A stretch of DNA of 44,927 nucleotides from JBLHKS01 sp047620505 (lineage in GTDB: Bacteria; Verrucomicrobiota; Verrucomicrobiia; Verrucomicrobiales; DEV007): NCBI GenBank assembly GCA_047620505.1, contig JBLHKS010000038.1, positions 1-44,927 on the forward strand. Reading direction: 5' to 3'. The notes under the pieces were generated by a model. That model worked only from the letters and a program-made list of their open reading frames with translations. It made no database searches and was not told the origin of the DNA. The translations under genes were made by a program, and so were the position numbers. Below are positions 33,032 through 41,358 of this stretch, piece after piece (position 1 is the first letter of the stretch; the number at the start of each line of letters is the position of its first letter).

Positions 33032-33758
33032 TCTAGCCAGCGTCAATAAACGCTATGGCGAAATTGCCGCGCTTGACGACGTCAGCCTGAAAATCGGCGA
33101 TGACGTTCAGACACTCGTCTTAATCGGACCTTCCGGCGGCGGAAAATCGACGCTGCTCCGCGTTGTCGCCGGACTTGAGACGCCAGACTCCGGCGAAGTG
33201 ATTATCGAGGGCGACGCTGTCGGTTTTGAGAACGAGGCTGAGCTTCGCGAGCACCGGAAACGCAATGGATTCGTATTTCAAGCCTGGAATCTGTTTCCGC
33301 ATCTCAGCGCCTTGGAAAACGTCGTCCTCCCGCTGATTCACGTGCATGGAATTTCGCGCCCCGAGGCCGAAGAAATCGGCGTTGCTCAGCTGAAGCGGTT
33401 TCAGCTGGAGGCGCACATCGCCAAGCAGCCAGCGCAGCTTTCCGGCGGCCAGCAACAACGCGTCGCCCTTGCCAGAGCGATCGCTCCAAAGCCTCGGCTG
33501 CTCCTGCTCGACGAGCCGACATCCGCGCTCGATCCGGAAATGACGGCGGAGGTTCTGGAGTTGATCGAGGAACTTTGTCGCGAGGGTCAAAACATTCTTC
33601 TTTCGACTCACGAAATGGGATTCGCGCGCGCTGTCGCGGATCAAATCGTGTTCCTCGCCGAAGGGAAAGCGCTGGCAGCTGCTGGGCCGGATGAGATCTT
33701 CGAAGGAAGCCCGGGAGCCCAAATTGAGCGCTTCATCGCCAAAGTCATGCGCTACTGA
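33021..33758 (+). CDS. Polar amino-acid ABC transporter ATPase (GlnQ/HisP type)
   Basis: 245 residues with Walker A GPSGGGKSTLLR, a Q-loop around FQAWNLFPHLSALENV, the signature LSGGQQQRVALARAI, Walker B LLLLDEPTSALDPEM and the switch His in STHEMGFARAVADQI. It powers uptake through the adjoining permease and is the last gene of the operon. An 18-bp inverted repeat follows 7 bp after its stop. Confidence 0.92.
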   Translation: MQLDLASVNKRYGEIAALDDVSLKIGDDVQTLVLIGPSGGGKSTLLRVVAGLETPDSGEVIIEGDAVGFENEAELREHRKRNGFVFQAWNLFPHLSALENVVLPLIHVHGISRPEAEEIGVAQLKRFQLEAHIAKQPAQLSGGQQQRVALARAIAPKPRLLLLDEPTSALDPEMTAEVLELIEELCREGQNILLSTHEMGFARAVADQIVFLAEGKALAAAGPDEIFEGSPGAQIERFIAKVMRY

Positions 33759-33764
33759 AGGAGC

Positions 33765-33813
33765 ACGGACTTCCAAGTCCGTTTCGATTCCCTCAACGGA
33801 CTTGGAAGTCCGT
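33765..33813. repeat. REP-like double palindrome between convergent genes
   Basis: ACGGACTTCCAAGTCCGT and ACGGACTTGGAAGTCCGT are exact reverse complements separated by 13 bases. Each arm is itself nearly palindromic. The element fills the gap between the convergent ATPase and sulfatase genes, and a related single arm occurs at 42758-42775. It may work as a bidirectional transcription stop, but no T run follows. Confidence 0.85.
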
Positions 33814-33821
33814 TCTCCCGC

Positions 33822-35237
33822 TCAGTTTTCGTTCTGGAGCCAGCCGCCTTCCTGTGGTGTTGCGTCGTTCGCGACCTCCGCATACCAGGCTTTGAGCTGA
33901 CCAGCCAACTCAGCCGCAAGTTCAGAATTCGGCTTCGCGACGTTGTTTTTTTCGCTTGGATCAGACTCCAGATTGAAGAGTTCAATCGACTCGTTCTCGA
34001 ACGTTCCCGGCTTAGCTTTTGGATGGGAGATGACCAGTTTCCATGGTCCCTTCCGAATCGCCTCGGACCGATGGCCGCCATTGCTGAGATAAGCCCAGAA
34101 AAGCGGTCGCGCCGCCAATTCTTCATCTCGAATCAGCGCAGAAGAAAGATCCACGCCGTCTAATTTTCGCTTTGGTGACTCCGCAGTCGCAAGAGCCAGC
34201 AAGGTCGGCATGACGTCGATGCTGATCATCGGTTCTGAGGTCTCGCCGCCAGCCCTGATCGTTCCCGGCCACCACGCGATCGCAGGCACGCGATGCCCAC
34301 CTTCGTAGACCGAGCCCTTGTTTCCACGCAAACCCGGACTGCCGCTTGGAAAGTCGCCAGAAGCCCCGTTGTCCGAGAAAAACAGCACAAAAGTCTCATT
34401 TTCGATCCCTAGCTCAACCAGCAGCTGCCGGAGCTGACCGACACCTTCATCGATCGGCATGACCATCCCTTTGTATTTCTCGATCCGTTCTTCCGGAGAC
34501 TTTTCCTTCCATTTCCATCGATCCCAACCGTCCAGAGTTCGGCGAACAGGATCGCCCGGGACCTGCACCGGATTGTGGATCGATTCGTGCGCGACGTAGA
34601 GGCAAAACGGCTTTTCCTCGGCCGCATGACGTCGGACGAAATCCAGCGAGTAGCGATTAATCAGATGCGTCGTGTAGCCTTCCTCCGGCGTCTCTTCGCG
34701 CCCATGCCACCAGTCGTGCTTGTAGTGATCTCCGACATGGCTAACGAAATCGATATTGCCGCTGTGGTAGCCGATGAATTCGTCAAAGCCGTGATTCTGC
34801 GGATGAAATTCGTCCGAATTTTCGGTATAGCCCAGATGCCATTTTCCAAAAATCCCCGTTGCGTAGCCAGCCTGCTTGAGAACCTCGGCAAACGTGACTT
34901 CCGATCGTTTCAGGCCTTTGAGGTGCTCAGGATGATCGGAAACTGGATGAATCACGGCTTCAATCCCTGTGCGCTGCTGGTAACGCCCAGTAAGCAGCCC
35001 CGCCCGCGTTGGCGAGCAGACCGCGCCTGAAGAATGGAAGTCCGTCATTCGCAAACCCTCTTTGGCGAGTCGATCAATTTCGGGCGTTTTGAAATATGGA
35101 TTTCCAAAACAGCTCACCCCCTCATAACCCATGTCATCGACCATGATGACGATCAAATTCGGGCGTTCCGTTTGAGCTGACAGCAGCATTGGAAAAAACG
35201 CCACCGAAGCGGCTATCAGGATTTTAGAAATGCGCAT
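33822..35237 (-). CDS. Exported S1-family sulfatase
   Basis: From ATG 35237, 471 residues with a signal peptide. It has the metal-binding N-terminus (RPNLIVIMVDDMGYEGVSCFGNP) and the formylglycine site CSPTRAGLLTGRY, in which the Cys is oxidised by a sulfatase-maturing enzyme encoded elsewhere. Other family signatures are GIFGKWHLGY, FSDNGASGDFPSGSPGLRG and VYEGGHRVP. It probably hydrolyses sulfate esters of environmental polysaccharides in the periplasm; the substrate is unknown. The longer frame up to 35414 lacks leader features and is rejected. It follows the unknown exported gene at 35341 by about 100 bp. Confidence 0.9.
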   Translation of the reverse strand: MRISKILIAASVAFFPMLLSAQTERPNLIVIMVDDMGYEGVSCFGNPYFKTPEIDRLAKEGLRMTDFHSSGAVCSPTRAGLLTGRYQQRTGIEAVIHPVSDHPEHLKGLKRSEVTFAEVLKQAGYATGIFGKWHLGYTENSDEFHPQNHGFDEFIGYHSGNIDFVSHVGDHYKHDWWHGREETPEEGYTTHLINRYSLDFVRRHAAEEKPFCLYVAHESIHNPVQVPGDPVRRTLDGWDRWKWKEKSPEERIEKYKGMVMPIDEGVGQLRQLLVELGIENETFVLFFSDNGASGDFPSGSPGLRGNKGSVYEGGHRVPAIAWWPGTIRAGGETSEPMISIDVMPTLLALATAESPKRKLDGVDLSSALIRDEELAARPLFWAYLSNGGHRSEAIRKGPWKLVISHPKAKPGTFENESIELFNLESDPSEKNNVAKPNSELAAELAGQLKAWYAEVANDATPQEGGWLQNEN

Positions 35238-35340
35238 CCAATTTGGAGCACGGCCAAGGTCAGGATAACGATGTTGGATTGCTTCATGGCTCTTCATTCC
35301 GAACGGTTGCGCTTTCACTGTTCTGAAACAAGTAGCGAAG

Positions 35341-36447
35341 TCAATTCGAGCCGTTGATCCAGGAATCCAGACGAAGCTCCCTGAAGCCGGGTGTCGCGGA
35401 TCGGTTTGGAGCACGGTGGACGGTTGAATTGGAGGTCGCCTCGTTGGCCGATTCAGAGATTTTGACGTCGATCTCGGCCGTGCCGATGAGCTTGAACCTG
35501 GCCATCATTTTGCGGGTCAGCCGGTCGGGATAATCCCCGAATGGATGAGCACGACTGATCTTTTCGTTCAGCGGCAGCAGGCCTTCAATGAGCTCCTGGC
35601 CGAGAGTGGCGCAGTTGTTTCGACGCGTCTCAAACCGACCGAAATTGGAAATGTCGTCTCTCGCTGCGAGGCTTCGCAGAAGAAGCGCTTGTTCTTGGGC
35701 GAGCGGAAAGAATCGAAGTGTTACGCCAACGTCGCGATGGTTAGTCTGGGTGTGAATCCAATCGTAGAGATTGTTGACCTGAATACCGAGGATGATGTCC
35801 GGACCAGGGAAAAGCCAGTCTTTCACCGTTGGCGGTTCGTGATGGAGCCAGGGCGGTCGGGGATCAAAGACGAGGTCGCCTTGCGCGTCGCCTCCTGTCG
35901 GCCGAAGGCCGACCGCGAAATGGCCGTGCCGCGACTGCGCTTCGTCGGTGTGGCGAGCGTTGATGAGCGCGAGAGCGTCGTTCGAGTCCCAATTCAGCGG
36001 TAAACCCATCCGGACGCGCCACCAGGCTCCGCCCGCGCGATCGGCGGAGTCTGGAGCGCCCAGCAGCTGCTGAAGTCCAATCCTAACGAATCGTTCCCGG
36101 TCGAGCGCGATCAGCTCGAGGCGACTATCTCGAATTTGTTCGTTCCAGAATTCATTCAGCAGCGACTCCACCAACTTCTTCTTTGCTTCGGAGGTTTGTT
36201 TTCCGGTTGGAGTCGTAATTCGGATGAATCGGATCATCTCCGAATGATGCGCGTCGCGGCGTTGGTGTTGGAAGGAGGCCGGAGTGCTAAGACGAATTCG
36301 CAGATTGTCTCCCGTTTGCACCTTGATTCCCGGGTCTCCAACCAAGCGCTCCATGACTGGTGGCAGATCGAGCCAATCGCTTAGGTGTTCCGCCTCGGCT
36401 GAAGAGACGGCCAGCGCGGTCGCGATTGATAGATGACGAATTGACAT
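35341..36447 (-). CDS. Exported protein, possibly DUF4105/Lnb-like
   Basis: 368 residues with a signal peptide-like start (MSIRHLSIATALAVSSAEA). I do not firmly recognise the family. A His in SRHGHFAVGL and a Cys in RRNNCATLGQ are spaced like the catalytic pair of the DUF4105/Lnb-type fold, in which a conserved NC motif and an upstream His form a thiol active site. This is only a suggestion. It sits upstream of the sulfatase on the same strand and divergent from the esterase at 36638. Confidence 0.5.
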   Translation of the reverse strand: MSIRHLSIATALAVSSAEAEHLSDWLDLPPVMERLVGDPGIKVQTGDNLRIRLSTPASFQHQRRDAHHSEMIRFIRITTPTGKQTSEAKKKLVESLLNEFWNEQIRDSRLELIALDRERFVRIGLQQLLGAPDSADRAGGAWWRVRMGLPLNWDSNDALALINARHTDEAQSRHGHFAVGLRPTGGDAQGDLVFDPRPPWLHHEPPTVKDWLFPGPDIILGIQVNNLYDWIHTQTNHRDVGVTLRFFPLAQEQALLLRSLAARDDISNFGRFETRRNNCATLGQELIEGLLPLNEKISRAHPFGDYPDRLTRKMMARFKLIGTAEIDVKISESANEATSNSTVHRAPNRSATPGFRELRLDSWINGSN

Positions 36448-36637
36448 GAGTGTCGGTGAAAAATAAGTCTGAGAACGGAAGCGCTAAGCGAGACTACCTT
36501 TAACGAACTTTCCTTCGACGCTCGGGCCGATCAACCGGTTGTTCAAGCCTTGGTAGATCCGCGGAGAAGTCCGCCTTAGATTCTCAAACAACGCCGCTGG
36601 CCAACGCTTTGATCCTGGCGCAAAAGATTCAGTCCCA

Positions 36638-37480
36638 ATGAAAAACTCATTCAAAAAACTCCTCTGCCGCTCTCTTCGCCTTTGCGCGCTCTGCGTTTTA
36701 ATCGCCGCTCCCGCCACCGCCCAGGAACTCCCCAAACCAGGCGAAAAGGGCGTCGTCAGATTCGCCGAGTCTCCTCCGCAATCCGCGATCGCCGACCAGA
36801 TAAAATTTCGGCTCAGCGCCTCAGAAGACCCCGGCGAGTACGACGTTACCAAAGAAGAATTCGAAGTTCTCGTTCCCGCTAACTACGATGAAGACACGCC
36901 CCACGGCCTTTTCATCTGGATCGGCGCAGGCGGCCCGGGAATCCCAAAAGAATGGGAAGCTGTCTTAGCTGAAAAAGACATCATCCTGATCGCCGCACGG
37001 AATTCCGGCAACAAGCGAGACATTTTCGACCGCGTCCGAATGGCCATCGACGCCAACATCAACATGCGAAGCCTCTACAACATCGACGGCCGCCGAGTTT
37101 ACGTTTCCGGTCACTCCGGCGGCTCGCGAGTGGCGAGCATGTTAGGCGTTTGCTGGGGCGACATGTTCAGCGGAGCTCTCTGTTTCATGGGAGTCAATTT
37201 TTACACCGACCTTGCCGCCGAAGACGGAAAAACCTACGGCCTCAGCTACCTGCCGAACGAAGAAATTCTGGCGCTCTCGAAAAAATTCTGCCGCTACGCG
37301 CTCGTCACCGCCGAGAAGGATTTTAACCTCCCGAACACGCGGGCGGCCTTCACCGCGGGTTTCCAAAAGGAAGGATTCGAGGCTGTCGAAATCTTCGAAG
37401 TCCCCGAACACGGCCATGGAATCCCGCCCGCGAAATGGCTTTGCGATGCGCTCGATTTTCTGGATAAAGACAAGCGTTAA
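36638..37480 (+). CDS. Exported alpha/beta hydrolase (esterase-like)
   Basis: 280 residues with a signal peptide (cleavage near ATAQ). The nucleophile Ser is in VSGHSGGSRVAS, an oxyanion region is around FIWIGAGGPGIP, a candidate Asp is in the VTAEKDFNLP strand and the His in PEHGHGIP. The arrangement resembles PHB-depolymerase/feruloyl-esterase-type hydrolases. The substrate is unknown. Confidence 0.72.
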   Translation: MKNSFKKLLCRSLRLCALCVLIAAPATAQELPKPGEKGVVRFAESPPQSAIADQIKFRLSASEDPGEYDVTKEEFEVLVPANYDEDTPHGLFIWIGAGGPGIPKEWEAVLAEKDIILIAARNSGNKRDIFDRVRMAIDANINMRSLYNIDGRRVYVSGHSGGSRVASMLGVCWGDMFSGALCFMGVNFYTDLAAEDGKTYGLSYLPNEEILALSKKFCRYALVTAEKDFNLPNTRAAFTAGFQKEGFEAVEIFEVPEHGHGIPPAKWLCDALDFLDKDKR

Positions 37481-37828
37481 CGCTTAAGCTCGGCAGAGCG
37501 CCGCCTCAAACGAACGGGGTGAACGGCAACGCCGTTCCGATTCGTAGCCCTGGGTTGCCGTAACGAAGTGGAGGCTACCCAGGGATCGATTCTGCAAAAA
37601 ACTGAATCAAGGCTGAAGGCCTTGCGGACCTTTCCGTATCGCTTTCAGCGAACAAATTTCACTAAGATCGAACTCCCAAGGTAGCGTCGCTTCACTTTGG
37701 CAACCTTGGGCTGAAATACGAAACGGCTTTGCTGTAGACCTTGAATTACGAAACGGCTTTGCCGTAGACCGGAAAGACCGACACAAAAGGAAAACTCTAC
37801 CTTCTTTCCTTGGCTCATCCAAACCAGG
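37481..37828. repeat. Gene-free region packed with dispersed-type repeats
   Basis: 348 bp without a credible gene. It contains a 24-bp direct repeat with one mismatch (37717-37740 and 37747-37770), each copy with an ACGGC-TTT-GCCGT-type mini-hairpin. There is also an inverted repeat CCCTGGGT/ACCCAGGG (37548-37584), another CCCAAGGT/ACCTTGGG (37675-37710) and a GAACGGC-aac-GCCGTTC hairpin (37521-37537). Several resemble multicopy intergenic elements of PVC genomes. The 71-codon frame crossing them is repeat-derived and not called. Confidence 0.75.
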
Positions 37829-40800
37829 CTACAGCAGTGAGGGGTCCGCCCCGATCGTTCCAGTCAGCCGATCCAGAGCCTCTTTTGGCCGCTTGCGAAG
37901 CGCCTCAAGCTGCTCTTGTAGCTCAGCCAACCGAGCTTCGATCCCCAGCCGCTTCGCCTCCGCCGCGTAGTGATCTTTCCCAAGGAACTCTTCCAGATGC
38001 CGCGCCTGCTTTTCAAGGAGCGCTCGATCAACTTCCACTTTCGCCTGAAGCCGATCCTGATACCAATCGCTAGCCAGCAGCTGCTCGCGCGTGAACATCG
38101 CGCGAATCTCCGGATGCTGAAGGTCCTTACCTTCAAACTCGCCGCTAGCCATGATGTTGAGCAGCGCTTTGAGCGGCGGACAGGCGTCTTCGATCGAGCC
38201 GTCTTCAAAATACAGCTTTGCGATCCGAGTCTGGCTTTCCACGATGTTGTTCACTCCATCTGCGAATTCGTCGGCGTCCTGTCTTTCCGGACGGAGCATG
38301 TCGTCTGGAAAAAGCGTCGCAGGCTCGTTGAAAACGCGACCAAAAAACGTGTGCACGAAACTTTCCGTGATTCGCCAGCCTAACCGGCTCGCAAGAACTT
38401 TTTGGCCGTTGTGCTCGAAGTCCTCAATGCGTTCGAGATGACCGCGCTCGATCAAAAACTTCGGATCACGTTCAGGAATAAACATCCGGCACCAGACTTC
38501 TGGAATAATCAGACTGATGTCGTGATCTACCCTGTATTTGCTGCCGATCGAGCCCGCTGAAGACGAGAAAACCGGGTAGTCGGTCAGCAGAAACGAGACC
38601 AGAGCGTTGTTGAGATCGACAATCGGCCGCAAAGCATTGAAAGGACCTTTCGTTAGCGCACCTTCGGAGCCGGCACCGGTCGTGGACGGCGATTTCCCAG
38701 TCAAACTCGGAATGAAATCCATAAACAACTCCGGTAACTCTTGATAGTGAATCGGGCTGTAAACGGCGAGCGGCCGAATCCCAGCTTTCGGGTCAGCGGG
38801 GTTGTTTCGGCGGCCTGGAAGCACGGCGTTCACCGGGCTCGGCGCAGGTCGCCCGTAAGGAACGCGACGGAAAAACCGAGAGCCAATTTCCGCGAGGTAC
38901 TCAGCCCGCCTTCCCGCGAGATCCGGGCGATTCTGCAAATATCGAGGATTCTCGGTAGGCTTCCCTTCGACAATTCTTGGATGAGCCGAAGAAATCACGT
39001 AATCCGGGCCGTCGGCGTCCGCCAGAAAACCCCGAATCATCTTCTTCATCGGCTCGGTGAACTGCTCGAATCGAATCGTGTCGTCCACCAGCTGCTGCGC
39101 GGTTTCTCGATCGATCGGTTCGTAGTTTGAAAAGAAATTCTCATGCCGACTGAAGTCAGCTTCGGTCACTTTGTCATAACCAAGATGAATCGCCTCGTCG
39201 GGCCGTTGAAACAGGCGATACTCGCAATTCTTAACGAACTTGTGAGCGGGTCGGTCGAGAAGCGGATGCAGTCCGGTCAGCTGCTCGCTTGAGATTGTAA
39301 TCGAAGCCGTGATATCATCTTCTCGCTGCAATTTCGCGGCTTCGTGGAAATCCTTGCGCAGCCCGAAAATGCGCCAGCTGCCGTCTTCGTGAAAACCGAC
39401 TCGCAGGTATCGAGCGACCATTTTTTTGAGACGATATTTCAGCTCAAATCCGGGCGCGCCGTTGATCGAATCCACATGAAACCGTTCTGGCCAGGAATCT
39501 TCCCAATCCGGTTTCCAATAGCGCTTAATCGTGAAAACAAGGTCGCGAACGGACCGAGGAAGTGACTGAACCCAATCGTTATGCGACTGCGTATAATCCG
39601 GGCTCGTCGATAGAAGTCGAATCGCCGATCCAAGCGAGCGCGCCGGGTCAAGCAGCATACGGCCGGGCTGATTCGGATCTCGCCGATTCTCCCAACGTTC
39701 GCTGAAATCGCGCCCGACAATCTCCAACGCTTGCTTCATGTCATCGGCGAAATTCGGCATCAAAATCGGCCCGGTCTCCATCGCGTCGGAGAGAGATTTC
39801 GAAATCTCGGATTTGCCCCCGCCTGAGACCGTACAAGGCTTGTGGCAGAGCGTCCCTTCGGCATTCACACCGACTAACCGCCAACGTTGACCCTCAGCCG
39901 GCTGCCGCATTTCGATCTTATATCCAGACGGCAAAACGTAGGTGCAATCCGGCTGAAGTTGAAGCTTATGATCCTCGTCATCGCGTCGCCAACTAATCCG
40001 CTGGCGATTCAAATCGATCTGAACGTCCTCCGGCAAGTAGAGGATATCCGGGTAGTTTTTATCGATCGCAAATCCCTCGGGCTGAACCAGTAGCTGCTCG
40101 CCAAATCTTTCGACCACATCCGAAAAACGATGATCGACTTCCTTGCGATAATCGCTCAGCTGGAAATCCTCACCGAGATCAAAACCCGCAAACGCAATCG
40201 CGCCACCAGCATGCTCTTCTTCTGCTAAGCCAAATAGATTCGCGGCGTAGCTGATTTGAGTTTTGACCTCCTTTTTGCAATACCCAAAATAGTTGTCCGC
40301 AATCAGCGTTACCATCACACCTCGCTTGTCGCGACAGGTGATCTTGAACGCTCCGCCATCATTGTAGAGCTCGTCTTCGCTTTCCCAGCACATGCCCTCA
40401 CGCTTCTGTCGCTCGGTCGCCTCCTGAACGTTCGGCAGACCGACATCGATCTTGCCCAGACCGACGAGATGCGGCGCAAGAATCACGCAGCCCGTGTGAC
40501 CGGACCAGTGCTCGACATCGAGTCGAGCGTCGTTTTCCGGCAAAAATGGATCGCCCGCGTTTCCAAAAATCGACTCCACAAAATCCAGGTTGCTAACCAG
40601 ATTTCCGGGCGCGAAAAACCGAATCTCCGAAGTCTTCTCCGCAATGAATCCGTCAACCGCCGGGCAAACCACCGGCCTGAGCAAAAGACTAACGAAAACC
40701 TCCGCCGGAACCGATTCCTGTGACGTGAACGGCAAAACCTGGAGCGCATTCGGCGGCGAGAGAGCTGCTTTGAGCAAATGCGCGAACGTGCGTTCTGGAA

Positions 40801-41308
40801 CCGATTTTTTGTCCGCCGGAATCGGCAGTCCACCTTCGGTGATGTGAAAAACCCCCTTCGTCGTCCGCTTATCGGCCGCCGGATTGTGGCAAACGCCGTT
40901 AGCCGTGCGGTACGAGGAAACGATCTCGCTCTCGAACTTGTCAGCAGCTGCCGGCAGCGAAAGCGTCCTCGCGATCCCATGGCGCTCCATGATCAGCGAG
41001 GCCGTCGGGACCAGCGGCGCGCCTGGCTCAAAAACACCGTCCACGCCCCGGAGATAGTCGGCGAGAAAATTGTGGATCGCCTGGTCTGCCGGACAAAGGT
41101 AATCAGAGAGCAGCCGCATCCGCTCCTGAAAATTCGCCAGCAGCGACTTGCCCATCTCAAGGAAGGGATAATCTCGGCGGTCGCCGACAATCTCAAACCC
41201 GCGAGCCGCGAGCTTCAAATTGATGTATTCGCGAACGCGCTGCTGTTCCTCAGGGGTCGGCGCTCCGTTGCCGGAAAATCCGATCGTTTCTTTCAAATCT
41301 AAACTCAT
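37829..41308 (-). CDS. Probable PPi-dependent phosphoenolpyruvate carboxykinase
   Basis: From ATG 41308 (MSLDLKETIGF) the protein has 1159 residues, close to the 1100-1150 of PPi-type PEPCK, a family usually left as hypothetical protein. It has a P-loop-like TVSGGGKSEISKSL near residue 495 and conserved-looking blocks GNAGDPFLPENDARLDVEHWSGHTGC and ITCRDKRGVMVTLIADNYFGY. The C-terminus is charged and coiled (about 1070-1140). PPi-PEPCK converts oxaloacetate and PPi to PEP, CO2 and Pi, or the reverse. The call rests on size, P-loop and recall of the family, not on a search. Longer frames up to 41437 would overlap the next gene and are rejected. Confidence 0.6.
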   Translation of the reverse strand: MSLDLKETIGFSGNGAPTPEEQQRVREYINLKLAARGFEIVGDRRDYPFLEMGKSLLANFQERMRLLSDYLCPADQAIHNFLADYLRGVDGVFEPGAPLVPTASLIMERHGIARTLSLPAAADKFESEIVSSYRTANGVCHNPAADKRTTKGVFHITEGGLPIPADKKSVPERTFAHLLKAALSPPNALQVLPFTSQESVPAEVFVSLLLRPVVCPAVDGFIAEKTSEIRFFAPGNLVSNLDFVESIFGNAGDPFLPENDARLDVEHWSGHTGCVILAPHLVGLGKIDVGLPNVQEATERQKREGMCWESEDELYNDGGAFKITCRDKRGVMVTLIADNYFGYCKKEVKTQISYAANLFGLAEEEHAGGAIAFAGFDLGEDFQLSDYRKEVDHRFSDVVERFGEQLLVQPEGFAIDKNYPDILYLPEDVQIDLNRQRISWRRDDEDHKLQLQPDCTYVLPSGYKIEMRQPAEGQRWRLVGVNAEGTLCHKPCTVSGGGKSEISKSLSDAMETGPILMPNFADDMKQALEIVGRDFSERWENRRDPNQPGRMLLDPARSLGSAIRLLSTSPDYTQSHNDWVQSLPRSVRDLVFTIKRYWKPDWEDSWPERFHVDSINGAPGFELKYRLKKMVARYLRVGFHEDGSWRIFGLRKDFHEAAKLQREDDITASITISSEQLTGLHPLLDRPAHKFVKNCEYRLFQRPDEAIHLGYDKVTEADFSRHENFFSNYEPIDRETAQQLVDDTIRFEQFTEPMKKMIRGFLADADGPDYVISSAHPRIVEGKPTENPRYLQNRPDLAGRRAEYLAEIGSRFFRRVPYGRPAPSPVNAVLPGRRNNPADPKAGIRPLAVYSPIHYQELPELFMDFIPSLTGKSPSTTGAGSEGALTKGPFNALRPIVDLNNALVSFLLTDYPVFSSSAGSIGSKYRVDHDISLIIPEVWCRMFIPERDPKFLIERGHLERIEDFEHNGQKVLASRLGWRITESFVHTFFGRVFNEPATLFPDDMLRPERQDADEFADGVNNIVESQTRIAKLYFEDGSIEDACPPLKALLNIMASGEFEGKDLQHPEIRAMFTREQLLASDWYQDRLQAKVEVDRALLEKQARHLEEFLGKDHYAAEAKRLGIEARLAELQEQLEALRKRPKEALDRLTGTIGADPSLL

Positions 41309-41358
41309 TTGCGCCCACTCATGGAGCAGGGCGCAGCAGATTGCCAGCCAAGAAAACG

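Noticed and set aside
37607..37822. 71-codon frame in the repeat region
   Set aside because: Its repeated RSTAKPF units are translations of the 30-bp-period DNA repeat, not a protein gene.
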